Of a stretch of DNA of 64,000 nucleotides, positions 25,406 to 33,446 are shown piece by piece; positions within the stretch are counted from its first letter, which is position 1; every line of letters starts with the position of its first letter. Source of the stretch: Pseudophaeobacter arcticus DSM 23566 (lineage in GTDB: Bacteria > Pseudomonadota > Alphaproteobacteria > Rhodobacterales > Rhodobacteraceae); assembly GCF_000473205.1 (NCBI RefSeq), contig NZ_KI421507.1:1903945-1967944 (forward strand). The letters run 5' to 3'. The translations under genes were made by a program, and so were the position numbers. The notes under the pieces were generated by a model. The model saw only the letters and a list, made by a program, of their open reading frames with translations, was not told the origin of the DNA and ran no database searches.

Positions 25406-26638
25406 GTGCCAGCCCAAAACACCACCTCCAGCTACGGCAGCGTCACCAAAGGCTTTCATTGGCTCTCTGCCCTCCTGCTGATCTCCGCCTTTCTGCTTGG
25501 CCTGATCGCCAACGATCTGGCCCATGAGATTCAAAGCCCGGGGTTTGATGGATCCGACGCGACCCTGTCCCGCGCCGTGCTGCTGTTCTCGATCCACAAA
25601 ACCATCGGCGTTGCCGCCTTCTTTACCGGGTTGGGCCGCATTCTGTGGGCCCTCTCCCAGCCCAAGCCGGGGCTGTTGCATCCGGAAAACAAACCCGAAG
25701 CCCTGGCAGCAGAAGTGGTTCACTGGCTGCTTTACGGGGCCATGGTGGCGACGCCATTGACGGGCTGGATCCACCATGCCGCCAGCACCGGCTTTGCCCC
25801 GATCTGGTGGCCCTTTGGCCAGGAGTTGCCCTTTGTGACAAAATCCGACGCCACCGCAGCACTGTTTGGCACGCTGCACTGGGTCTCGACCCAGACGCTG
25901 ATGGTCACCTTTGGACTACATGTCGCCGGAGCATTGAAACATGCGGTGGTCGACCGCGACGCCACCCTGCGCCGCATGTTGCCCAAATCCGGTGATCTGC
26001 CAACACCCCCCGCACAAAAGCACAGCCCGGTTCCAGCCGGTCTTGCGCTGGTTGTCTGGGCGGCAGTGCTGACCGGCGGTGTCATGATGGCGCAAGATAC
26101 ACAGGACAACAACCAAAGCGCCACCGCCACAGGGAACGCCGCAACACGGCCCGCCGGGAACTGGGCGGTACAAGAAGGCAGCCTTGGCCTGACCGTCCAA
26201 CAGATGGGCAGCGGCGTCAGCGGTTCCTTTGCCACCTGGCAGGCCGATATCACCTTTGACGACCCAGATGCGCCGGGCCCCGCGGGTCAGGTCGCGGTCG
26301 AGATCGACATTGCCTCACTCACCCTTGGGAGCGTCACAGATCAAGCCATGGGGGCGGATTATTTTGACAGCGCCACCTACCCAAAGGCCCGGTTCGAGGC
26401 GCAGTTGGAAAAGCTGGAGACCGGATACCAAGCGGTCGGAGAGCTGACCATCCGCGACAAGACCCAGCCTCTTACCCTGCCCTTTACCCTGCAAATCAAT
26501 GGCGACACTGCGCAGATGCAGGGCCAGGCGGTGGTGAACCGGCTTGATTTTGACATCGGTGCGGGCACCCAGGACGAGGGCACCCTGGGCTTTGAGGTTG
26601 TCCTGGATGTTTCCCTGACCGCTCAAAAGACCAAATAA
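25406..26638 (+). CDS. Cytochrome b561 fused to a YceI-like domain
   Basis: A 410-residue fusion. The N-terminal half (residues 1-190) is a di-haem cytochrome b561 with four membrane segments and histidines in KGFHWLSALL, IHKTIGV, VVHWLLYG, LHWVSTQ and GLHVAGALKH. A further membrane segment (about 210-230) leads to a periplasmic YceI-type lipocalin-like domain (SVTDQAMGADYFDSATYPKA, LTIRDKTQPLTLPF). YceI proteins bind isoprenoid lipids such as quinones, so the fusion may couple quinone handling to electron transfer; this is inference. The start is GTG with AAGGA upstream. A terminator follows at 26692. Confidence 0.9.
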   Translation: MPAQNTTSSYGSVTKGFHWLSALLLISAFLLGLIANDLAHEIQSPGFDGSDATLSRAVLLFSIHKTIGVAAFFTGLGRILWALSQPKPGLLHPENKPEALAAEVVHWLLYGAMVATPLTGWIHHAASTGFAPIWWPFGQELPFVTKSDATAALFGTLHWVSTQTLMVTFGLHVAGALKHAVVDRDATLRRMLPKSGDLPTPPAQKHSPVPAGLALVVWAAVLTGGVMMAQDTQDNNQSATATGNAATRPAGNWAVQEGSLGLTVQQMGSGVSGSFATWQADITFDDPDAPGPAGQVAVEIDIASLTLGSVTDQAMGADYFDSATYPKARFEAQLEKLETGYQAVGELTIRDKTQPLTLPFTLQINGDTAQMQGQAVVNRLDFDIGAGTQDEGTLGFEVVLDVSLTAQKTK

Positions 26639-26691
26639 TCTGACAGTATCCTCTGACAGATCCCACCCGCGCAGCACCACCCACAAAAACA

Positions 26692-26724
26692 AACCTCTCC
26701 GGAATGATCCGGGGAGGTTTTTAC
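26692..26724 (+). terminator. Terminator of the b561-YceI gene
   Basis: CCTCTCCGGA pairs with TCCGGGGAGG around ATGA, followed by TTTTT (about 26694-26722). It lies about 55 bases after the stop. Confidence 0.88.
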
Positions 26725-26833
26725 GTTTCGCCATCCTGGCCAAGGATCGACATCTCGTGGCAAAGCAATCCCAGGGACGTAAAGCCAGAGCGATCTCGCG
26801 CCAAGACATGAAACCTCTGACCTCTGCGAACGC

Positions 26834-26866
26834 AAAACGCCGCCTCCCCCTATGGGAAAGCGGCGC
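26834..26866 (-). terminator. Terminator of the yceI gene
   Basis: On the minus strand CGCCGC/TTTCCC pairs with GGGGGA/GGCGGCG (26866-26839) and is followed by TTTTGC. It lies just past the stop of the gene at 26902. Confidence 0.8.
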
Positions 26867-26901
26867 TTCGTCTTGATAAGCTTCGAGCTGAGAAACAGCT
26901 G

Positions 26902-27477
26902 TTACTCGGCCTTCATCGCTTCAACAGAGATCGCCACAGCCACCTCATCGCTGACATATGGCGCGAATTTTTCGAGGCCAAAGTCAGACCGCACCAGCGT
27001 GGTGGTTGCATCAAAACCAGCCCAGGGCTTACCCGCCATCGGATGATCGCCAGCCTGGTTCAGAGTTGCGTCCAGAACCACGGATTTGGTCACGCCATTC
27101 AGGGTCAGGTCGCCGGTGATCTTGGCAGCGGTATCCCCTGTCACCTCGATATTGGTGGAGGTGAAGGTAATCTGCTCGTCCCCTTTGGCGCCAAAGAAAT
27201 CAGCGGACATGAAGTGATCAAACCGCGCCTGCCAGCCGGTCAGCATCGAGCTCAGCGGCATGGAAACGGAAACGCTGGAGTTTGCAGGGGCTTCCTGATC
27301 AAACATGATCTCGCCTTCAAAGCCCGAGAACATCCCACTACCGGTGGAGAACCCGAGGTGGTTGTAGCTGAACACAATCTGGCTGTGGCTGGAGTCCAGC
27401 ACATATTTTTCGGGGGCAGCAAGGGCTGCGGTGGTGCTCAGGCCGACAAGTGCTACAGCGGCAAGGATCTTTTTCAT
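26902..27477 (-). CDS. YceI family periplasmic protein
   Basis: A 191-residue secreted protein with a clear signal peptide (MKKILAAVALVGLSTTAALA) and a YceI domain (YVLDSSHSQIVFSYNHLGFSTG; DLTLNGVTKSVVLDATLN). Family members bind a polyisoprenoid in a lipocalin-like barrel. The start at 27477 has GGAG nine bases upstream; the frame to 27618 is a spurious extension. It lies convergent to the b561-YceI fusion, so two YceI domains occur within 2 kb. Confidence 0.93.
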   Translation of the reverse strand: MKKILAAVALVGLSTTAALAAPEKYVLDSSHSQIVFSYNHLGFSTGSGMFSGFEGEIMFDQEAPANSSVSVSMPLSSMLTGWQARFDHFMSADFFGAKGDEQITFTSTNIEVTGDTAAKITGDLTLNGVTKSVVLDATLNQAGDHPMAGKPWAGFDATTTLVRSDFGLEKFAPYVSDEVAVAISVEAMKAE

Positions 27478-27590
27478 GAATTTTCGCTCCATTGGTGAAG
27501 GGTAGAGTTTCAGGGTGTCTGAATCTTGTGGGCTACACCTGTGGCCTGGATGACAAAAATGAAACCAGCATTTTCCAACATCATCTGTTG

Positions 27591-27627
27591 AGAAAAGAAC
27601 AAAGGCCCTGCGCGGCAACGCAGAGCC
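27591..27627 (-). terminator. Terminator of the membrane-protein gene at 27688
   Basis: GGCCCTGCG (27604-27612) pairs with CGCAGAGCC (27619-27627), one G-U pair; on the minus strand it is followed by TTTGTTCTTTTC. Confidence 0.7.
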
Positions 27628-27687
27628 CTATATTTATCGCAATTTCGGGGGGACAGGATCAAAACCATTCACGCAGACGTGAACAGG

Positions 27688-28251
27688 TCAGCTAAACAAT
27701 TGCACCGCTCCGCTCAGCTGATCCCGCAACTGGCTACGCGCCGCCGAACTGCCAAGGGGCACCTCGATCAAAAGACTGCCGTCGTTTTCAAACAATTGCA
27801 CCGCAGCGTCGTTCAGCCGGGCGCCGCCAATGGTATCGTAGCTGCGGCGCAGGACCGTTTTGGGCTGCCCCTGTGCATCCCGGCGCAGCACCCGCAACTC
27901 GCGGCGCACCGGATCAAAACAGGCCTCTGGCTGATTGTGCAAATCACGGGTGGTCATCAGCACCAACCCGAGCACAAAAAACAGGACCGAGACACCAACC
28001 TTCACCAGGTTCAATTCCGGATCGGCAACACTGCCCGGAAACAGCCATAGCCAGCTGGCGCTGACCATCATGGCAAGCCCCAGGCCGCGCAGCATAACAG
28101 TACGCAGCCGCCAATTTGCTTCAAAGCTCAGAACCAGTGGCATCGCCGTTGCCAGGCTGCCAGTGGCGCGCGAATGATCCATAAATCTACTGCGATGCTG
28201 GTGCCCATAAGAAAGGGGGGCCTCACTGGATATGCTCATCATCTGCCTCAA
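27688..28251 (-). CDS. Unknown membrane protein next to a CtrA-type box
   Basis: A 187-residue protein with two central membrane segments (VMLRGLGLAMMVSASWLWLF and VGVSVLFFVLGLVLM), a soluble N-terminal part of about 50 residues and a C-terminal domain rich in beta strands (LRVLRRDAQGQPKTVLRRSY, AAVQLFENDGSLLIEVPLG) that could be PH-like. I do not recognise the family. The gene starts 31 bases from a perfect TTAA-N7-TTAAC sequence (28282-28297), the binding consensus of the cell-cycle/motility/GTA regulator CtrA. Three in-frame ATGs make the exact start uncertain. Confidence 0.75.
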   Translation of the reverse strand: MRQMMSISSEAPLSYGHQHRSRFMDHSRATGSLATAMPLVLSFEANWRLRTVMLRGLGLAMMVSASWLWLFPGSVADPELNLVKVGVSVLFFVLGLVLMTTRDLHNQPEACFDPVRRELRVLRRDAQGQPKTVLRRSYDTIGGARLNDAAVQLFENDGSLLIEVPLGSSAARSQLRDQLSGAVQLFS

Positions 28252-28602
28252 TCTGTCTTGCCGTCACCTATCCGGTGCACATTAACTTTTTGTTAACCAA
28301 GTTTGACGTGAAGAATGAGGCAACATTGGGGCGACAGGGAGGGAATTGTTGATTTTCCACCCCTTTTCGCCCTACACATCGGGCAAAACAGACTCGGTCC
28401 AGGCCCTGCAATTGTCGCAACGGCTGCTGTTGCCCGCCTGAGATGTACCCGCCGACCAATTCACCTTGCTCTTTGCGTCAAAGCCGTTATATGGGGCCAA
28501 CCTTCCGCGACACATTCGTTCCGCGCAGACTCTCGTGACAGGGCAGCGGAAGGTTCAACCGCCCGGTCTATGAAATGCGCCTTGAAACAAACTGGAGTTC
28601 GC
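28252..28602. other. Divergent region upstream of rpsF
   Basis: 351 bases between the membrane-protein gene and rpsF. It contains the CtrA-type box (28282-28297) and presumably the rpsF promoter and leader. The rpsF frame runs upstream to 28315, but nothing supports that extension as coding. Confidence 0.5.
28282..28297 (+). promoter_or_regulatory. Predicted CtrA-binding site
   Basis: Full match to TTAA-N7-TTAAC: TTAA at 28282-28285, seven bases, TTAAC at 28293-28297. Nearest start codon is that of the minus-strand membrane protein (28251). CtrA sites of this form are established in alphaproteobacteria; use here is inferred. Confidence 0.55.
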
Positions 28603-28956
28603 ATGCCCCTCTATGAGCATGTTATGATTGCGCGTCAGGATCTGTCCAACTCGCAAGCTGAAGGTCTCGTCGAACATTTTGGTGCCGTATTGGCTGACAA
28701 CGATGGTAAACTCGTTGACAGTGAATACTGGGGCGTCAAAACGATGGCCTACAAGATCAACAAAAACCGCAAGGGCCACTATGCCTTCCTGCGCACCGAT
28801 GCACCTGCAGCGGCTGTTCAGGAAATGGAACGCCTGATGCGCCTGCATGATGACGTGATGCGCGTTCTGACCATCAAGGTCGACGAGCACGCCGAAGGGC
28901 CTTCGGTCCAGATGCAGAAACGTGACGAACGCGACACCCGTCGCGAGCGCCGCTGA
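28603..28956 (+). CDS. rpsF: 30S ribosomal protein S6
   Basis: A 117-residue ribosomal protein that pairs with S18 in the small subunit. Starts MPLYEHVMIARQDLSN, with the conserved WGVKTMAYKINKNRKGHY block. First gene of the usual rpsF-rpsR-rplI operon. The chosen start is the family start; the upstream frame is leader DNA. Confidence 0.98.
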   Translation: MPLYEHVMIARQDLSNSQAEGLVEHFGAVLADNDGKLVDSEYWGVKTMAYKINKNRKGHYAFLRTDAPAAAVQEMERLMRLHDDVMRVLTIKVDEHAEGPSVQMQKRDERDTRRERR

Positions 28957-28983
28957 TCTAGCTTGAGAAAAGGACGCTAAACC

Positions 28984-29211
28984 ATGGCAGCCAAACCATT
29001 TTTCCGCCGTCGTAAAGTCTGCCCCTTCTCGGGCGACAACGCGCCAAAGATCGACTACAAAGACACTCGTCTTCTGCAGCGCTACATCTCTGAGCGTGGC
29101 AAGATCGTACCTTCGCGTATCACCGCCGTTTCGGCAAAGAAGCAGCGTGAACTGGCCCGTGCTATCAAGCGCGCCCGCTTCCTCGCCCTGCTGCCCTATG
29201 CTGTTAAGTAA
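28984..29211 (+). CDS. rpsR: 30S ribosomal protein S18
   Basis: A 75-residue protein ([17 protein letters not shown]...) with the conserved [20 protein letters not shown] region. Lies 27 bases after rpsF and 13 before rplI, preceded by AAAGGACG. Confidence 0.98.
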   Translation: MAAKPFFRRRKVCPFSGDNAPKIDYKDTRLLQRYISERGKIVPSRITAVSAKKQRELARAIKRARFLALLPYAVK

Positions 29212-29224
29212 GGAGACCTGAGCA

Positions 29225-29848
29225 ATGCAAGTTATCCTTCTTGAACGTGTGGCCAAGCTGGGCCAGATGGGCGACGTCGTAGACGTTAAGTCCGGATATG
29301 CCCGCAACTTCCTGCTGCCCCAGGCGAAAGCCAAGGTCGCATCGGAAGCCAACCTGGCCGCCTTTGAAGCCCAGAAAGCGCAGCTGGAAGCACGCAATCT
29401 GGAAACCAAAGCCGAAGCCGCCGCCCTGGCTGAAAAGCTGGACGGTCAGCAGTTCGTCGTGATTCGCTCTGCTTCGGATTCTGGTTCGCTTTACGGTTCC
29501 GTCACCCCGCGTGATGCCGCCGAAGCCGCCACCGAAGCCGGGTTCTCGGTCGACAAAAAGCAGGTTGCTCTGATCGATCCGATCAAAGACCTCGGCCTGC
29601 ACACCCTTGTGGTCAAACTGCACCCAGAAGTCGAAGCTCAGATCAAGCTGAACGTAGCCCGTTCCGCCGAAGAAGCTGAGCTGCAGGCCTCTGGCAAATC
29701 GATCCAGGAGCTCGCTGCCGAAGAGGAAGCCGCTGCTGAATTCGAAATCGCAGAACTGTTCGACGATATCGGCTCTGCCGCATCCGACGACGACGACGAC
29801 CAGGGCGACGCCCCCGCAGCTGCTTCTGACGAAGAGCCTGCTGCCTGA
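29225..29848 (+). CDS. rplI: 50S ribosomal protein L9 with acidic C-terminal extension
   Basis: L9 spans two domains joined by a long helix; here [30 protein letters not shown] is the canonical N-terminus split by the usual motif. At 207 residues it is about 55 longer than the enterobacterial protein, the surplus being a C-terminal tail rich in Glu, Asp and Ala (residues about 165-207) ending [24 protein letters not shown] stands upstream of the ATG. A strong terminator follows. Confidence 0.97.
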   Translation: MQVILLERVAKLGQMGDVVDVKSGYARNFLLPQAKAKVASEANLAAFEAQKAQLEARNLETKAEAAALAEKLDGQQFVVIRSASDSGSLYGSVTPRDAAEAATEAGFSVDKKQVALIDPIKDLGLHTLVVKLHPEVEAQIKLNVARSAEEAELQASGKSIQELAAEEEAAAEFEIAELFDDIGSAASDDDDDQGDAPAAASDEEPAA

Positions 29849-29875
29849 TCACCAGCTTGATCAGACATCTATCAG

Positions 29876-29910
29876 AATAGGCCACGCCCCTGCGGTGTGG
29901 CCTATTTTCT
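29876..29910 (+). terminator. Terminator of rpsF-rpsR-rplI
   Basis: AATAGGCCAC (29876-29885) pairs with GTGGCCTATT (29897-29906), followed by TTCTTTT. Confidence 0.9.
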
Positions 29911-29984
29911 TTTCGGGCTGGCTCAATTCGCTGCTCCGTCCTACTCTGAGGCTGTGTCACCTTTGAATTTAGGGAGCAAAGCAT

Positions 29985-30353
29985 ATGAGTAGCCGAGTTT
30001 TAACAGACCTTTGTGGCGGTTTTCTTTTTCTGGCGCTATCCGCCTGCGACACTGTCCCGCTGGAGGCACCGCTGCAGGTCAGCGGTGCTCTGCCAAGTGG
30101 TTATGCCAATGATGAGGCTCAGTGCCGCGCCGAGGCCCGTCGTGTTGGGCAGGGGCATATCGGCAAGACTGCAGCCATAGTCGGCACAGGTGGCGCCCTG
30201 GGCGGTGCAATTGAAGGCCACGACAAAGCGCTGGCAGGTGCCATCGTAGGTGCCGCCGTTGGTGCCGCGATTGGCGATGCTGAGGTCAAGCAGGCGCAGC
30301 GTAACTACCTGGTGCAATGCATGCAGCAGCGCGGTCACCCTGTGACCGGCTAA
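29985..30353 (+). CDS. Glycine-zipper lipoprotein
   Basis: A 122-residue predicted lipoprotein: signal peptide with lipobox LSAC (Cys at about 21) and a double glycine-zipper region (IVGTGGALGGAIEG, AIVGAAVGAAIGDA) as in SlyB-type outer-membrane proteins. Two further cysteines (AQCRAEA, VQCMQQ) could form a disulphide. GGGAGCA precedes the ATG. Function unknown beyond envelope association. Confidence 0.85.
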   Translation: MSSRVLTDLCGGFLFLALSACDTVPLEAPLQVSGALPSGYANDEAQCRAEARRVGQGHIGKTAAIVGTGGALGGAIEGHDKALAGAIVGAAVGAAIGDAEVKQAQRNYLVQCMQQRGHPVTG

Positions 30354-30400
30354 GGGATCAGACCTCCTGACTGGCAGCTTCGCGCCGGAAATCATCACAT

Positions 30401-30430
30401 CTCCCGCTAAGGGGCGTCTATTAGCGGGAG
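30401..30430. other. Perfect 10-bp inverted repeat
   Basis: CTCCCGCTAA (30401-30410) and TTAGCGGGAG (30421-30430) with a 10-base loop, 48 bases after the lipoprotein stop. No T-run follows, so a terminator function is uncertain. Confidence 0.6.
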
Positions 30431-30672
30431 CTGGCTCTAACTGTCTGCTTCCGGCAAATATTCCAAGATATCTCCGGGCTGGCCCTCCGGAAACCGGCAG
30501 ATCGCATCCTGGGTTGCAAAGCCCCTCCTTTGGCCTTGCCGGATTTTAGCAAGGACCGATTAGCCTCGGTGATGTCCACCGCAGCGGCCAGTTCGCGAAA
30601 TTTCACTTTTCAGCTATCGCAGGTCACCGCCTCCCGTTTGGGTCCGGGCAGCGCCTTTGGGATGAGAAAGTT

Positions 30673-30699
30673 CCCGCCGATCCAGGCGGGGCTTTCTTT
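30673..30699 (+). terminator. Short hairpin terminator upstream of the transglycosylase gene
   Basis: CCCGCC (30673-30678) pairs with GGCGGG (30685-30690), followed by the pyrimidine tract GCTTTCTTTCCTTT. Confidence 0.6.
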
Positions 30700-30771
30700 C
30701 CTTTCCCAAAGGAATGTCTAGGATGACCCAAACGGCCCGCGACACGATACTTCAACTGGTGGATTTCCTGC

Positions 30772-31263
30772 ATGATGACATTAAAAATCAGCGGCAAGAC
30801 CTTGGTTCTTTTGATGTCCTTGGTTGCCCCGCTGGCAACCACAGCCTGCAGCCAGGACAAACAGGGCGGCGCAGAAACCCAGGTCACCCCGCCCCTTTAC
30901 CCCAATGAAACACCGCAACTGCGGCAAAGCATCAACCATTGGGCAGACCACTATGAGGTCCCGCGCGCCCTGGTGCATCGTTTGGCAATCCGCGAAAGCA
31001 CCCACCAACCAGAAGCCATCAACCGCCCCTACTATGGCCTGATGCAGATCCTGCCGGCCACTGCACGTTCCATGGGGTTTTCCGGTACACCGCAGGACTT
31101 GCTGGATGCGGATACAAACCTTGAATTTGCGGTAAAATACCTGCGCGGCGCCTGGCTCTTGTCGGACGGTAATTTTGATACCGCAGTCAAACATTATTCG
31201 CGTGGCTATTATTACGAGGCCAAGCGGCGCGGCATGTTGAAAGAGACCGGCCTGGTGCACTAG
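30772..31263 (+). CDS. Lytic transglycosylase lipoprotein (SLT family)
   Basis: A 163-residue lipoprotein (lipobox ATTAC) with a compact Slt70-like catalytic domain: catalytic Glu in LAIRESTHQPEA, the YYGLMQILPATARSMGF motif and AVKYLRGAW. It cleaves peptidoglycan glycan strands at the outer membrane. Two tandem ATGs (30772, 30775) open the frame. A 15-bp tandem duplication lies just downstream. Confidence 0.9.
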   Translation: MMTLKISGKTLVLLMSLVAPLATTACSQDKQGGAETQVTPPLYPNETPQLRQSINHWADHYEVPRALVHRLAIRESTHQPEAINRPYYGLMQILPATARSMGFSGTPQDLLDADTNLEFAVKYLRGAWLLSDGNFDTAVKHYSRGYYYEAKRRGMLKETGLVH

Positions 31264-31293
31264 CCCCCGACCAAGTGGCACATGCTGTGGCGA

Positions 31294-31323
31294 AAATTCA
31301 CCGGGACTAAATTCACCGGGACT
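31294..31323. repeat. Perfect 15-bp tandem duplication
   Basis: AAATTCACCGGGACT occurs at 31294-31308 and 31309-31323 without mismatch, between the transglycosylase and cpdB genes. Confidence 0.85.
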
Positions 31324-31387
31324 CCTGTCATTTTGCTGTTATCGTTACCGGATAATTACGCAGCAAACTGACACTGGGAGTTTCTTC

Positions 31388-33346
31388 ATGCCGATCTCAC
31401 TTGACCGCCGGTCTTTTCTCGCTGGCAGCGCCGGCCTCATCGCGCTGCATCCGTTTTCTCTTCAGGCCGCCTCAAACCAGGTGCATCTGCGACTGATGGA
31501 AACCACCGACCTGCATGTGCATGTCTTTCCCTATGATTACTATGCAGACAAACCCCGCGACACGGTGGGGCTTGCCCGCACTGCCTCAATTGTGAATGAC
31601 ATCCGGGCCGAGGCCACCAATGCGCTGCTGCTGGACAATGGTGATTTTTTGCAGGGCAACCCAATGGGGGACTACATCGCCTATGAGCGCGGAATGCGCG
31701 AAGGCGATCTGCATCCGGTGATTGACGCGATGAATACTGTGGGCTTTGATGCCTCGACACTGGGCAACCACGAGTTCAACTACGGTCTTGATTTCCTGAT
31801 GAAATCCCTTGCCGGGGCACAGTTCCCGGTGGTCTGCGCCAATATCGCCAAAGAGACCGGCGTCGGCCCACGTGACGACAAGACCCTGCTGCCCCCCTAT
31901 GTGCTGATAGATCGCGAGCTGACCGATGGCGCAGGCGCAAAACATCCGATCAAAATTGGCCTCATCGGCTTTGTCCCGCCGCAGGTGATGAACTGGGATC
32001 GTCGTCATCTGGAGGGCAATGTCCAGGCCCGTGACATCCTGCAGACCGCCCGTGCCTATGTGCCGGAAATGAAGGAGAAAGGCGCGGATATCATCATCGC
32101 GCTCTCTCATTCCGGCATTGGCGAAGCGCGTGAGCAGGAGGGGATGGAAAATGCCTCACTGGTGCTGGCTGGTGTGGACGGAATTGACGCAATCATGACC
32201 GGGCATAGCCATCTGGTGTTCCCCTCCTCCAAATATGACGGGCTTGATGGCATCGACGTGGCCAAGGGCACCCTGCAGGGCAAACCCGCCACCATGGGCG
32301 GCTATTGGGGCAGCCATCTGGGCCTGATTGATCTGATGCTGGAACGCGACGCAGGCGGCTGGCGCGTCGTCGGCCATGCCGCAGAAGCCCGCCCCATTTC
32401 CAAACGCAACGAGGACCGATCAATCACCGCACTGGTGGAAAGCGATGCAAAGGTGCTGGCCTCTGTCGCCCAGCAGCACGAGGAAACCCTGGCCTATGTG
32501 CGCCGCGCGGTGGGCAAAACCGATGCGCCGCTGCATAGCTATTTTGCCCTGGTTGCCGATGATCCTTCGGTGCAGATCGTATCCATCGCCCAGAGCTGGT
32601 ACATCGCCCAGATGCTGCAGGGCACCAAATACGAAGGCCTGCCAATCCTGTCAGCTGCAGCGCCGTTCAAGGCCGGTGGCCGTGGCGGCCCTGAGTATTT
32701 CACCGATGTGCCAAAGGGCGATGTGGCGATCAAGAATGTCTCGGATCTATATCTCTACCCCAATACCGCCCGCGCGGTTCTGGTCAGTGGGGTTCAGGTC
32801 AAGGACTGGCTGGAGCGTTCAGCGGGCATGTTCAATCAGGTAGAGCCGGGCAAGGCAGACCAGCTGCTGCTCAACCCTGATTTCCCAAGCTACAATTTTG
32901 ATGTGATGGACGGGGTGCGCTATCAGATCGACCTGAGCCAGCCGTCAAAATTCAGCAGCACCGGCGTTCTGGAGAACCCCGAGGCCAATCGCATCGTCAA
33001 CCTGACCTTCAACGGCGCGCCAATCGACCCGGAGGCCCAGTTTATCGTTGCCACCAATAACTACCGCGCCTCAGGCGGTGGGGACTTCCCCGGTGCAAAA
33101 GGGGATTCTATCGTCTTTGAAGGGCCAGACACCAACCGCGACGTCATTGTGCGCTACATCGTCGAAAAAGGCACCATCAGCCCCCGCGCCGATGCCAACT
33201 GGAGCTTTGCGCCCCTGCCCGGCACCAGTGTTCTGTTTGATACCGGTCCCAAGGCAAGCGACTACGCCGGGGATGTCGAGGGCGTCGCCATCTCAGCCGC
33301 AGGCGAAGGCCCCGACGGCTTTGCCCGCTTCCGCATCGACCTCTGA
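31388..33346 (+). CDS. cpdB: 2',3'-cyclic-nucleotide 2'-phosphodiesterase / 3'-nucleotidase
   Basis: A 652-residue periplasmic bifunctional nucleotidase that salvages phosphate and nucleosides. The N-terminus is a twin-arginine signal (RRSFLAGSAGLIAL). The metallophosphoesterase domain shows TTDLHVHVFPYDYY, DNGDFLQGNPMGDY, TLGNHEFNYG and ITMTGHSHLVF-like (IMTGHSHLVF) metal ligands. The C-terminal 5'-nucleotidase domain holds NNYRASGGGDFPG. GGGAG precedes the ATG. A bidirectional terminator separates it from the convergent chemoreceptor. Confidence 0.95.
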   Translation: MPISLDRRSFLAGSAGLIALHPFSLQAASNQVHLRLMETTDLHVHVFPYDYYADKPRDTVGLARTASIVNDIRAEATNALLLDNGDFLQGNPMGDYIAYERGMREGDLHPVIDAMNTVGFDASTLGNHEFNYGLDFLMKSLAGAQFPVVCANIAKETGVGPRDDKTLLPPYVLIDRELTDGAGAKHPIKIGLIGFVPPQVMNWDRRHLEGNVQARDILQTARAYVPEMKEKGADIIIALSHSGIGEAREQEGMENASLVLAGVDGIDAIMTGHSHLVFPSSKYDGLDGIDVAKGTLQGKPATMGGYWGSHLGLIDLMLERDAGGWRVVGHAAEARPISKRNEDRSITALVESDAKVLASVAQQHEETLAYVRRAVGKTDAPLHSYFALVADDPSVQIVSIAQSWYIAQMLQGTKYEGLPILSAAAPFKAGGRGGPEYFTDVPKGDVAIKNVSDLYLYPNTARAVLVSGVQVKDWLERSAGMFNQVEPGKADQLLLNPDFPSYNFDVMDGVRYQIDLSQPSKFSSTGVLENPEANRIVNLTFNGAPIDPEAQFIVATNNYRASGGGDFPGAKGDSIVFEGPDTNRDVIVRYIVEKGTISPRADANWSFAPLPGTSVLFDTGPKASDYAGDVEGVAISAAGEGPDGFARFRIDL

Positions 33347-33389
33347 TAGATCAGGCGCCGCGGGTCCCTGATCCGCTGAAAGACATCCA

Positions 33390-33425
33390 AAAAGCGGGCC
33401 CGCTATTCAGCTGGGCCCGCTTTTG
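33390..33425 (+). terminator. Bidirectional terminator between cpdB and the chemoreceptor gene
   Basis: AAAGCGGGCCC (33391-33401) pairs with GGGCCCGCTTT, with A-runs and T-runs on both sides. Confidence 0.9.
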
Positions 33426-33446
33426 CATCAGTCGGCACCTCTGATT

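Larger units (their letters stand above)
30354..30771. other. Intergenic region with two hairpins
   Basis: 418 bases with no gene that I can support. It holds a perfect 10-bp inverted repeat (30401-30430) and a terminator (30673-30699). Confidence 0.55.
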
